From: CAYNRE01 sp964399535
GTDB taxonomy: Bacteria; Planctomycetota; Planctomycetia; Pirellulales; CAYNRE01
Assembly (NCBI GenBank): GCA_964399535.1
Contig: CAYNRE010000044.1
Location: forward strand, 1-64,000
Direction: 5' to 3'
DNA length: 64,000 nucleotides
Position numbers and translations under genes: made by a program. The stretch's first letter is position 1. Each line of letters begins with the position of its first letter. Under the pieces are notes generated by a model. The model was not told the origin of the DNA and did not search any database. It was given only the letters and a program-made list of their open reading frames with translations. This document shows positions 6,023-13,386 of the stretch, one piece after another.

Positions 6023-8647
6023 GTGATCGACGCCCAGCGGTTGGCCGAGTACCACGCCGCGCGCCAACCCGAAAACAAGGCCTTCCGGGCCGCCTGCTAC
6101 GCGCCCCATGTGTCGCTTTATTTCGGCATGATGGGCGACGTACTGGCCTGTTGCCAGAATCGCAAGTATCCGCTGGGCAACGTCACCCGCGACTCGGTCG
6201 ATGAGATCTGGCATGGCCCCCGGGCCAAGGCCCTGCGGAGCATGCTGGAGCGCGACAATTTCGCGGCGGGGTGCCAGTTTTGCCAGTGGCAAATCTCGGT
6301 CGGCAATTTCACCACGGCCTATACCCGGTCGTTCGATCGCTTTACCGTCGAGGAGCACAACCCCCAGTGGCCGCGGCTGATGGAGTTCGAGCTGAGCAAC
6401 ACATGCAACCTGGAGTGCGTGATGTGCTACGGCTTTTTCTCCTCGATGATTCGCTCGAACCGCGAGCACCTGCCCCCCTTGCCCAAGCCCTACGGCGACG
6501 AATTCTTCCGGCAGATTCGCCCCTACATTGCCCACCTGGAATACGCCCGGTTCTACGGTGGCGAGCCGTTTTTGGCGCACGAGTCGTACCGAATTTGGGA
6601 CATCGTGGTTGAAGACGGGTTGAACCTGGCCTGCCACGTAACGACCAACGCCACGCAGTACAATGCCCGCGTCGAACGGGTGCTGGGGGCGATGCCGGTT
6701 TCGCTGTGTGTTTCGCTCGACGGGATTACGGCGGGCACCTACGAGTCCATTCGGGTCAACGCCGCGTTCGAGACGGTGATCGGAAATCTGCGGCGGTTCC
6801 GCGAGTACTGCCGGCTGCGCAACACGCATTTCAGCATCGCCTTTTGCCTGATGCAGCAAAACTGGCACGAGTTTGGCGAACTATTGCTGCTGGGCGAGGA
6901 GCTCGATTGCGATGTGTGCGTGAACGTGGTTTACGGTCCGCCCGAGTGCAATTTGTACGTGCTATCGCGCGAAGAACTGGCGCGAATCCTTGCCCGGCTG
7001 GAGCAGCAGAGCGTGGGGCTGCTGCCGCAGCTTCGGCGCAACGCCGGGGTGTGGCTCGAGCAGCTCGAGGCGCTGCGGCGGCGGGTGGAGAAGAACGAAG
7101 AATCGGCCGAAACCCCCTTCGACGTGCCCGGCTCGCTCATCTTCCAATCGACCGACCTGAACGCCACGGGGCGCTACGGCGGCTACGAGTTGAGCCAAGC
7201 CCAACGCGATCTGGAAACCTGGTGGCCCGGGGCCCCCCTGCGGCAATTCGAATGCGGCCTGGGAGACCGGCTGCTCAATTTCGACGGCGACGACTTCTTG
7301 GGGCTCCCCGCGGAAAGCTGCCGCGAGCAGAGGTTTCTGGATGTGGTGGGCCGCTGCGAGGCGCGCTACGGCCGGCTGCGCCGCCGCACGATTAACCGTG
7401 GGCCCAGCCACGTCGATCAGATTCTGGAATTTACCTCTGCCGACGACCGGTTGTTCTTGGCGCGGGTCATCTCGGTGCCGACGCTCGATGGGTTCGAACT
7501 GCCCCAGGGGGCTTCGTGCCTGGCCGCGGCCGGGTATGTCACGGCAGCCAACTGCCCGGCCCGGCCCGAGGACCTCGACCCTGCCCGGGCCAACCCGGCC
7601 CAAGGTCCGGGGGTGCTTTGGGTGCGCAGCGATGGCGATCAGTTGGTTAGCGAAGCAGGAGGCGATTTAGCCGATTGGGGGCTCGTCGCCGCCGAAGTGG
7701 TCGGCCGGCCCCTGGCCGAGTTGACCAAGCCCTTTGGAACGCCGCTGGCCTGGCACTGTATGGAGCGGCGCTACGACCGCGAGCGGTACCTGGTTGAGTT
7801 CGCCGGCGACGGAGAGCCCTGGCAGGTATCGGCCACGGGCATTCGAGATTGGGATGCCGAGGGCCGGCCCCGCGGTTGGTACCATACCTTGGTGCGCTGC
7901 CGAACCGGTGACGAACTGGCCGCGGCCCGCGCCGAACTGACCAGCTGGGGTGTCGATGCCCCGGTCGACACCTGGAGTTATCGAGGCGGCAGTTCCCAGG
8001 CGGAGGGGGAAAGCTTTCTGGGGCTCGATGCTCAATCGTGTCGCGACCGCACCTGGCACCAGATTCTCAAGCTTCTGGAAGAGCGCCATGGGCCGTTCAC
8101 GCTCAGCGTGCTGGGCCAGCGGGCCATGGTGCGCGATCAACTGCTCGAATTCGACCAGACCGAAGAGGGGCAGCTCGTGGCCCGGGCCATCACCGTTTCG
8201 CGCAACGGCACCTTGGCCGACTCGGGCGAGGGGTTGGTTCTGGCCACGGGGCGCCTGTTGCGGCCCCCCACCTGCGACGAGGCTTATTTGGCCACGATCG
8301 AGGCCGAATTCGACCAGGCGGTGGGGCCGGGCCAATGGATGTGGGTGCGCTGCGACGACCAGATGCGGGTGCGCCGCTACGGCGGCAAGCTGCTGGTGCC
8401 GCAGCACGCCGCGCTGGCGGCCGAGGGGCGTAACGTGCACGAGCTGGCGCTGCAGCTTGGCGAAGTGCGCACCACGCGCTGCTTGTCGCAAGACCTGTAC
8501 GGCGAGCGGTATCTGCTCGAGCTTTCCTACCAGGGCGAACCGCGGCGGCTGCTCGGGGGGCGCTGGCGGGTGCCGCGCGAGGGGAGCGGCCCGCCCGACT
8601 GGCATGTGCTGATGGGCCTGCTCGACCGCCCGGCCCACGGCGGGTAA
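6023..8647 (+). CDS. Radical SAM protein with N-terminal SPASM/twitch-like cluster and duplicated C-terminal extension
   Basis: The start is GTG 6023, with CGGAG about 9 nt upstream; the product has 874 residues. Residues ~25-87 carry an auxiliary-cluster-like cysteine set (C25, C43-C44, then EIW at ~61 and C84-x2-C87) resembling a SPASM/twitch half placed before the catalytic domain. The radical SAM motif is C128-x3-C132-x2-C135 (CNLECVMC), followed by GGEP (~178) and the usual barrel to ~400. Residues ~417-650 and ~655-874 are two copies of an unrecognised ~225-residue unit. Each begins FLGL-x3-SCR and contains WVR, then ERYLVEF or ERYLLEL, then a closing W. The substrate is unknown. The N-terminal ~400 residues resemble the convergent neighbour at 8704-9867, so the two may act on related substrates. 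Radical SAM/twitch proteins are often peptide or glycan modifiers, but nothing here fixes the reaction. Confidence 0.8.
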   Translation: MIDAQRLAEYHAARQPENKAFRAACYAPHVSLYFGMMGDVLACCQNRKYPLGNVTRDSVDEIWHGPRAKALRSMLERDNFAAGCQFCQWQISVGNFTTAYTRSFDRFTVEEHNPQWPRLMEFELSNTCNLECVMCYGFFSSMIRSNREHLPPLPKPYGDEFFRQIRPYIAHLEYARFYGGEPFLAHESYRIWDIVVEDGLNLACHVTTNATQYNARVERVLGAMPVSLCVSLDGITAGTYESIRVNAAFETVIGNLRRFREYCRLRNTHFSIAFCLMQQNWHEFGELLLLGEELDCDVCVNVVYGPPECNLYVLSREELARILARLEQQSVGLLPQLRRNAGVWLEQLEALRRRVEKNEESAETPFDVPGSLIFQSTDLNATGRYGGYELSQAQRDLETWWPGAPLRQFECGLGDRLLNFDGDDFLGLPAESCREQRFLDVVGRCEARYGRLRRRTINRGPSHVDQILEFTSADDRLFLARVISVPTLDGFELPQGASCLAAAGYVTAANCPARPEDLDPARANPAQGPGVLWVRSDGDQLVSEAGGDLADWGLVAAEVVGRPLAELTKPFGTPLAWHCMERRYDRERYLVEFAGDGEPWQVSATGIRDWDAEGRPRGWYHTLVRCRTGDELAAARAELTSWGVDAPVDTWSYRGGSSQAEGESFLGLDAQSCRDRTWHQILKLLEERHGPFTLSVLGQRAMVRDQLLEFDQTEEGQLVARAITVSRNGTLADSGEGLVLATGRLLRPPTCDEAYLATIEAEFDQAVGPGQWMWVRCDDQMRVRRYGGKLLVPQHAALAAEGRNVHELALQLGEVRTTRCLSQDLYGERYLLELSYQGEPRRLLGGRWRVPREGSGPPDWHVLMGLLDRPAHGG

Positions 8648-8703
8648 GAAGCGCGTCGGCGGGCAGCCTGCCGGCGGGCAGCCGAGCACCGGGCAAAACG
8701 CGC

Positions 8704-9867
8704 CTATTTCAGTTCTTCGGGGTGCTCAATCCAAGAGCGAACCTGTACCTCGACAAACTCGCGGTAGTTGTGTTCGTTGCCGCACTCGAAAGGGCTGTGC
8801 GGATCGGTTTCAAACTGCTGCCCGCGCAGATAGTCGTAAATGTTCACAAGCTCCGGGCGGGGCAGGTTCCAGAGCGCCAGCTCGACGGGTTTCTGGATGG
8901 TGTTGAACCACAAGTACAGTTGATAGCGGTTGCAGAAGCGGACGAACTCGGGCATTTCGTGCCAGTTCATCCGCATGGGGTTCACCATGATGCAAATGGT
9001 TCGCCCCTGGCTTTGGATGATTTCGCGGAACTGGTGCAAGTGGTCGAGCACCTTTTCAAAGGTGGCGTTGATGCGAATTTTCTCGTAGATCTCTTTGGTT
9101 AGCGAGTCGAGCGAGAGGTTGACGTACATATTCACGTCGCGCAGGTAGCGCAGCACCTTGCTCGAGGCCACGGTGCCGTTGGTGGCCATGGTGACGCGGA
9201 GGGCCGGGTGGTGCAGTAGCACCTTGTCGAGAATCTGGTAGACCAGCTTGTGCAGGAAGGGCTCGCCCCCGTTGAAGCGCAGCTCGTGCAGGTGCGGAAT
9301 GAACTCGACCAGTTGCTCGACGAATTGCTCGTCGTACACCGTGGGCAGCGGCGGCAGCTGGTCGCGATGCTTGCGGATGCTCGACGATAGGTCGCCGTTG
9401 CACATCACGCATTCCAGATTGCACAGGTTCGACAGCTCGATCTCCATCATGCTGGGGTACGGGCCCAGCGGAATCGGGTTGTCGTAAGCCTGGGCCAGCG
9501 GGCGGCGGCCGCTTTGAATATTGTGTTCGCAAACGTGGCAGTAGGTGTGCAGGTTGCGGGCCGCCACCGCCTCGCGCACGTTCTTCATCAGACCGTTGAA
9601 CCAAATCTCGTGAACCGAGCGGTCTTTCGACCAGTGGTCGGAGAACTCTTCGCCAATGGTGAGCCAGCAGCAGCCCACCTCGCCCTTAACGGTGAAGTAG
9701 AGATTGTTGAACGGCGCGTTGCAGAGGTGTTGGCGGTGAGGCGTTTCGCGGCGGGCCTGATAGGCCTGAACCACGCCCTCCGGCAAGCTTTGCGCTGGCC
9801 GTAGCGCCACGGGATGCGGCCGCGCAAATACCCGCCGGGCCAGGTCGATGATCGGCAACGAGGGCAT
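8704..9867 (-). CDS. Twitch/SPASM-type radical SAM protein
   Basis: The product has 387 residues, with ATG at 9865-9867. An N-terminal auxiliary cysteine region (C49, C66-C67, EIW at ~87-89, C110-x2-C113) precedes the radical SAM domain. That domain has C149-x3-C153-x2-C156 (CNLECVMC), then FNGGEPFL and TMATNGTV, and ends without a C-terminal SPASM domain. This order matches proteins annotated as twitch domain-containing radical SAM proteins. The homology to the first ~400 residues of the 6023-8647 product is obvious (shared ELSNxCNLECVMC, IRxNxxFE, NWHE). The two genes converge with 55 bp between stops. It needs SAM and [4Fe-4S]; the substrate is unknown. Confidence 0.82.
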   Translation of the reverse strand: MPSLPIIDLARRVFARPHPVALRPAQSLPEGVVQAYQARRETPHRQHLCNAPFNNLYFTVKGEVGCCWLTIGEEFSDHWSKDRSVHEIWFNGLMKNVREAVAARNLHTYCHVCEHNIQSGRRPLAQAYDNPIPLGPYPSMMEIELSNLCNLECVMCNGDLSSSIRKHRDQLPPLPTVYDEQFVEQLVEFIPHLHELRFNGGEPFLHKLVYQILDKVLLHHPALRVTMATNGTVASSKVLRYLRDVNMYVNLSLDSLTKEIYEKIRINATFEKVLDHLHQFREIIQSQGRTICIMVNPMRMNWHEMPEFVRFCNRYQLYLWFNTIQKPVELALWNLPRPELVNIYDYLRGQQFETDPHSPFECGNEHNYREFVEVQVRSWIEHPEELK

Positions 9868-10054
9868 AAAGCTTCGCGCGCAGGAGAAGTTGGGTTACCG
9901 ATGCCCGCCACGGATGGCCAAGCCGAGCCGAATTGCTAGGATTCGAGGGTCGAGCAAAGGTGGTGGTCAACAGAACCGCCGGATTCGATTATTCCTGCCA
10001 GTCGCGACGCCGTCTAGCCAGAGCCGGCCAACGAATTGGTAGCAAATAGGGCTC

Positions 10055-10087
10055 GGGACGGTCCCGATTCGGCTTATAATGAGCCGA
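10055..10087 (+). promoter_or_regulatory. Promoter with inverted repeat flanking the -10 box
   Basis: TATAAT (10075-10080) is a perfect -10 hexamer bracketed by TCGGCT (10069-10074) and AGCCGA (10082-10087). It thus sits inside a 6-bp inverted repeat that could be an operator. A second inverted repeat, GGGAC-G-GTCCC, lies at 10055-10065 in the spacer/-35 zone, where no TTGACA-like hexamer is seen. The start codon of the downstream gene is at 10119, giving a leader of about 30 nt. Confidence 0.5.
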
Positions 10088-10118
10088 AAAACTGCATCTC
10101 ATCGACTTGTATCGGCGC

Positions 10119-10826
10119 ATGTCAGGCAATCGATTTGACCGCCCCTGGATTCGCTGGGCTCTGCTGCTCATTTCAGCGCTGCTGACCTGGGCATTGATTG
10201 GTCTTTTTGGGGGCCCTGTCTGGCCCGTGTTGGTCTCTCGTGCCCCCAGTCACGCTTGGCTGGCGGGTGAGCCGTACCTTCCCAAAACGATCTGGCTGGC
10301 AGGCCGAACCATTGCCGATCCGGAGCTTGGTTACCGGCTATCCGCGTACTCTGGTTTTCTGCACCAGTACCCCCCCGACACGCGCAGCAGCTTGCCGCGG
10401 TTGCCAGGGAGAGCCGTAGCAATCCTTTCGCGGTGGCGTCTGCTCGACGGGGAGGACCTGTTGGTTCGGCCCACGAGGGCTGGAGCCGATGGCGATCTGG
10501 TGCTGGAGATCAAAGACGTTGGCCAGGTAGCCCCCTCTCACTTTGCGGTGCTGCAGCACCAGCCCATCGACGTTAGGCCGGCAGGGGAAGTCGTGTTTTC
10601 CCTACTGGCGTCGGCCACCCCCCCGCGCTCGGTCGAACTGGCCCTGAACGATCCGGAAAACCTCGCGGTGGACGGGGGCGACCTCCTCCGCCAGAGCGCC
10701 TGGCAGAGTGAAGCCGATCGGTTGCATCCCCTCGAACCGCACCCCGGGCCGCTCGCTCATCGAATTCTTGCCGAGGCAATTTGGCAAGTCATTGATCGAC
10801 ACCGGCTTCTTGGCGAGGACGATTGA
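10119..10826 (+). CDS. Membrane-anchored SGNH-hydrolase paralogue lacking the catalytic core
   Basis: ATG 10119 is chosen over an upstream TTG because the resulting N-terminus (MSGNRFDRPWIRWALLL) aligns with that of the next gene (NRFERWWVRLAL). The product has 235 residues. One N-terminal membrane segment (~12-32) is followed by a domain matching residues ~50-191 of the 10961 product (shared LSRWRL and TPPRSVELALND versus SPPRWVQLQLDD). After residue ~178 it jumps to a tail, EADRLHPL then PLAHRILAEAIW, which corresponds to the block V Asp-His region of SGNH hydrolases. The GDS nucleophile block and the middle ~280 residues are missing, so hydrolase activity is not expected. It may be an internally deleted duplicate or a binding-only derivative. 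A promoter with a perfect -10 precedes it. Confidence 0.65.
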   Translation: MSGNRFDRPWIRWALLLISALLTWALIGLFGGPVWPVLVSRAPSHAWLAGEPYLPKTIWLAGRTIADPELGYRLSAYSGFLHQYPPDTRSSLPRLPGRAVAILSRWRLLDGEDLLVRPTRAGADGDLVLEIKDVGQVAPSHFAVLQHQPIDVRPAGEVVFSLLASATPPRSVELALNDPENLAVDGGDLLRQSAWQSEADRLHPLEPHPGPLAHRILAEAIWQVIDRHRLLGEDD

Positions 10827-10960
10827 AGCCAGCCGGCGGTCAGCCATAATTCAATCAGGTGGCGCGGGCTGGGGGCGGCCGACGCGAGCTTGCGCGGGGC
10901 GGTGCCAGCGCATGGGCGAGCAGTCGGGTTTGGTGAGACGGGGATCGAAACAGGACAACG

Positions 10961-12454
10961 ATGTCGAACGCTTCCCCTCGCCGCCAAAGAAACCGCTTTG
11001 AACGCTGGTGGGTTCGCCTGGCGCTGGCCCTGGGACTGGGGGGGCTAGCCCTCGGGCTGGTCTGGCCTTGGATTCCCCAGAACGTCCAGATCCAAGCGCC
11101 GCGCCGCCTGTCCGATCTTCCCTCGGTAATTACCGTCTCGCCCGGCTATAGCTTGCCCGAGTTTGTTTATCTCACCGGGGGCGGTACTCACGACCCGGTT
11201 TGCGGCCATAGGCTCGTGCCCTATACCTGGCTGCGGCAGCGGTTCGCGGCGAACCCCAGGGGCTATTTCCACGACCGCGATGTCTTGGCCGGTCGGCTGC
11301 TGAGCCGCTGGCGACTGAGCGACTCGCCTTCGACCATGGTTCGCGTAATCGACCCGCTGCGCGATGGCTCGTGCGAGCTGCGGTTGGTGTCCCGCGGCCC
11401 CGCCGACGAAGAGATCGTACCCGAATTATCCGATCCCCAGGGGCTTTCCGTGGCTGCCGGCGAGCCGATGTGGCTCGAACTGCGGATCGCCGCGAGCCCA
11501 CCCCGCTGGGTGCAACTGCAACTGGACGACTGCGACGCCCCGATGATTCGTTTGGCTGGTTCTCGACATTTCATCAGCGAGCGGCCAGCGACCATCCGGC
11601 TGGTCAAACCGCCGAGCACCAGCCCGGTCCGGGTACGCTCTCGGTTGTTGTTCGATAATCAACCAGGGCGAATCACCCTATTCGGGCTGGACCATGGGCC
11701 GGCCGCGGAAGAAACCACTCAGGCACACCCCTACTTCGTCGATTACGTCACCAACTCCGAAGGTCATCGCGATCAGGACCACGAAAAGCCCTGTCCGCCG
11801 GGCGTGGCGCGAATCGCTTGCCTGGGAGATTCGTTCACGTTTGGCCAGGGGGTCCACGAGCCCGATACCTATCCCCGGGTGCTCGAAGCGCTCTGCAACC
11901 AGGGGGCAGCCGCCGGCCGTACTTGGCAGGTGCTCAATTTCTCACAGACGGGCTACGCCACCGATGCCGAGCGGTACTTGTACCAACGCTATGCCTCGGC
12001 CTATCAGCCGCGGATCGTCGTGGTGCAAATGTGTTGGAACGATTTTCCCACGACTCGCGAAGACGTTGCCCTGTATGAGCGGCTTGCGCGACAGGATTCG
12101 CGAGCCTATCACCGCGCCATGTCCGAGGGGCTTCGCGAGCACGGCTATCGACTGGCAATCGAGCAGCTTTTGGCGCTCAACGACGAATGCCGCTCGCAAG
12201 GCGCTCGGCTGGTCGTGGGCGTTTTCAACGCGGACTTGGGCTGGCAGTGGGATCAGCTCGTGGCCGAGGTATTGCCCGCCATGGCCCAGGCGGGCATTCC
12301 CGCCTTCGAGGTGCGCGAAGCGGCTCAGCGGGCCGGTTGCTTTAACGACGACGGGATCGTCGACGCCACCGATCGACACCCCAACGAGCGAGCCCACGCC
12401 GTGTTTGCGCGCGAGCTGTTCGAAGTTTTGAAGCGCGAAGGGCTGGTCGATTGA
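10961..12454 (+). CDS. Membrane-anchored SGNH/GDSL hydrolase family protein
   Basis: The product has 497 residues from ATG 10961. A single N-terminal transmembrane segment lies at ~18-37, followed by a ~240-residue N-terminal domain of unknown role that is shared with the preceding gene. The SGNH hydrolase domain follows: block I is CLGDSFTFGQGV with Ser291 as expected nucleophile, then a WND segment near residue 356, and block V D471-x-H473 (DRHPNERAH). The family removes acyl groups from lipids or polysaccharides. The membrane anchor suggests action outside the cytoplasmic membrane. The specificity is unknown. The gene lies 134 bp behind its shortened paralogue and converges on the PEP-CTERM gene. 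Confidence 0.78.
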   Translation: MSNASPRRQRNRFERWWVRLALALGLGGLALGLVWPWIPQNVQIQAPRRLSDLPSVITVSPGYSLPEFVYLTGGGTHDPVCGHRLVPYTWLRQRFAANPRGYFHDRDVLAGRLLSRWRLSDSPSTMVRVIDPLRDGSCELRLVSRGPADEEIVPELSDPQGLSVAAGEPMWLELRIAASPPRWVQLQLDDCDAPMIRLAGSRHFISERPATIRLVKPPSTSPVRVRSRLLFDNQPGRITLFGLDHGPAAEETTQAHPYFVDYVTNSEGHRDQDHEKPCPPGVARIACLGDSFTFGQGVHEPDTYPRVLEALCNQGAAAGRTWQVLNFSQTGYATDAERYLYQRYASAYQPRIVVVQMCWNDFPTTREDVALYERLARQDSRAYHRAMSEGLREHGYRLAIEQLLALNDECRSQGARLVVGVFNADLGWQWDQLVAEVLPAMAQAGIPAFEVREAAQRAGCFNDDGIVDATDRHPNERAHAVFARELFEVLKREGLVD

Positions 12455-12486
12455 ACTTGGCTTCCGCAGCGCCGCTGGGCGCGCCT

Positions 12487-13194
12487 TTATCGCCTTCGCG
12501 CCCGCCAGGCCGCCAGCATGCAGGCGGCCAACAGGGCGAGTGAACCGCTCGTGGGCTCCGGCGCGGGGACCACGCTGAGGCTGAAGCTCAACCCGCCGAA
12601 TCCGTTGCCCGAGTCCCCCGGAAAGCTGGTCGATGCGCCGGCCGAGATTCCCGCGGAAAGGGAATAGGTTCCGGGGCCCATGGTGAACGATTCAAATAAG
12701 TCGCCGGAAGTGTATGAAGCGACCACGCCACCGGGAAGCTGAAACAAGGTGAAGTAAGGCTCGACGTAGGCGGGGTACCCACCGCCCGAGTAGCTGATGT
12801 CGATTTGGGAGACGCTGGTCAGTTCGAATACGGCGTCGAGCGAGGCATTTCCGCCCCCCGAGGCGAAATCGAATTCCCCCCCTCCGCTGGAGACATTGGC
12901 ATCGCCCGAGGCGCTCATGGCGATGTACCCGTCGGAGATCGTCGAGGTGTGCGTCGCCGAGCCGTCGGCGAATCCCTGGGCGGCATGAACCGAGAAGCCG
13001 GCGAAACCCTCGAAACCGCCCAGAGCGCTCGAGGTTTTGCTCGACCCGTCGTTGGATTGTTCGAAGTCGTTACCCACGGTGCCCGAGGCCCCGACCGAGC
13101 GCGAGGCGGCGGTCACGATCATGGCGCCGTGGACGGGAAGCCCGACCGATCCGATTCCCAGCAGGCATGTCAAAATCAGCAAATGGCGGTTCAC
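12487..13194 (-). CDS. PEP-CTERM sorting domain protein
   Basis: The start is placed at GTG 13192-13194, preceded by GGAAA, because it gives a proper signal peptide (NRHLLILTCLLGIGSVGLPVHG). The frame extends upstream without ribosome binding site support. The product is 235 residues, rich in Gly/Ser and predicted beta, with alternating Ser/Gly segments typical of secreted planctomycete matrix proteins. The C-terminus is a PEP-CTERM-type tripartite signal: VPAPEPTSGS, then a hydrophobic helix (LALLAACMLAAW), then RARRR. Such proteins are exported and processed by exosortase. No enzymatic domain is visible. Confidence 0.75.
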   Translation of the reverse strand: MNRHLLILTCLLGIGSVGLPVHGAMIVTAASRSVGASGTVGNDFEQSNDGSSKTSSALGGFEGFAGFSVHAAQGFADGSATHTSTISDGYIAMSASGDANVSSGGGEFDFASGGGNASLDAVFELTSVSQIDISYSGGGYPAYVEPYFTLFQLPGGVVASYTSGDLFESFTMGPGTYSLSAGISAGASTSFPGDSGNGFGGLSFSLSVVPAPEPTSGSLALLAACMLAAWRARRR

Positions 13195-13297
13195 AGTTGA
13201 TTTCCAGCGGGGTGAAAGTTTCTTCGCGTTACGATGTCGCTCGTGGCGGCCGCCCTCAGGGCCCGTTCGAGCCATGGTCCGGGGTCGGGCAGGGCGC

Positions 13298-13339
13298 AAA
13301 AAAAAGCCCGACGACCGACTCGCATCGGTGCGCCGGGCT
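13298..13339 (-). terminator. Intrinsic terminator of the six-repeat protein gene
   Basis: On the minus strand AGCCCG and CGGGCT (13305-13310 and 13334-13339 on the plus strand) form the outer stem. An inner stem ACCGA/TCGGT closes a six-base loop, and eight Ts follow directly (A-run 13298-13305). It lies about 50 nt after the stop at 13387, so it is well placed to end that transcript. Confidence 0.75.
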
Positions 13340-13386
13340 AGGTTTTCGGCTGGGCAGTAGCCAGTCCTTGAGCAATCCGTACGGGG

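Noticed and set aside
5702..6868. Upstream continuation of the DUF4139 reading frame (about 390 extra codons)
   Set aside because: It lies antisense to the conserved radical SAM domain, and a clear ribosome binding site and signal peptide mark the start at 5701.
8662..8672. GGCAG-C-CTGCC hairpin between the two radical SAM stops as bidirectional terminator
   Set aside because: Only a 5-bp stem with a one-base loop and no T-run, too weak to call.
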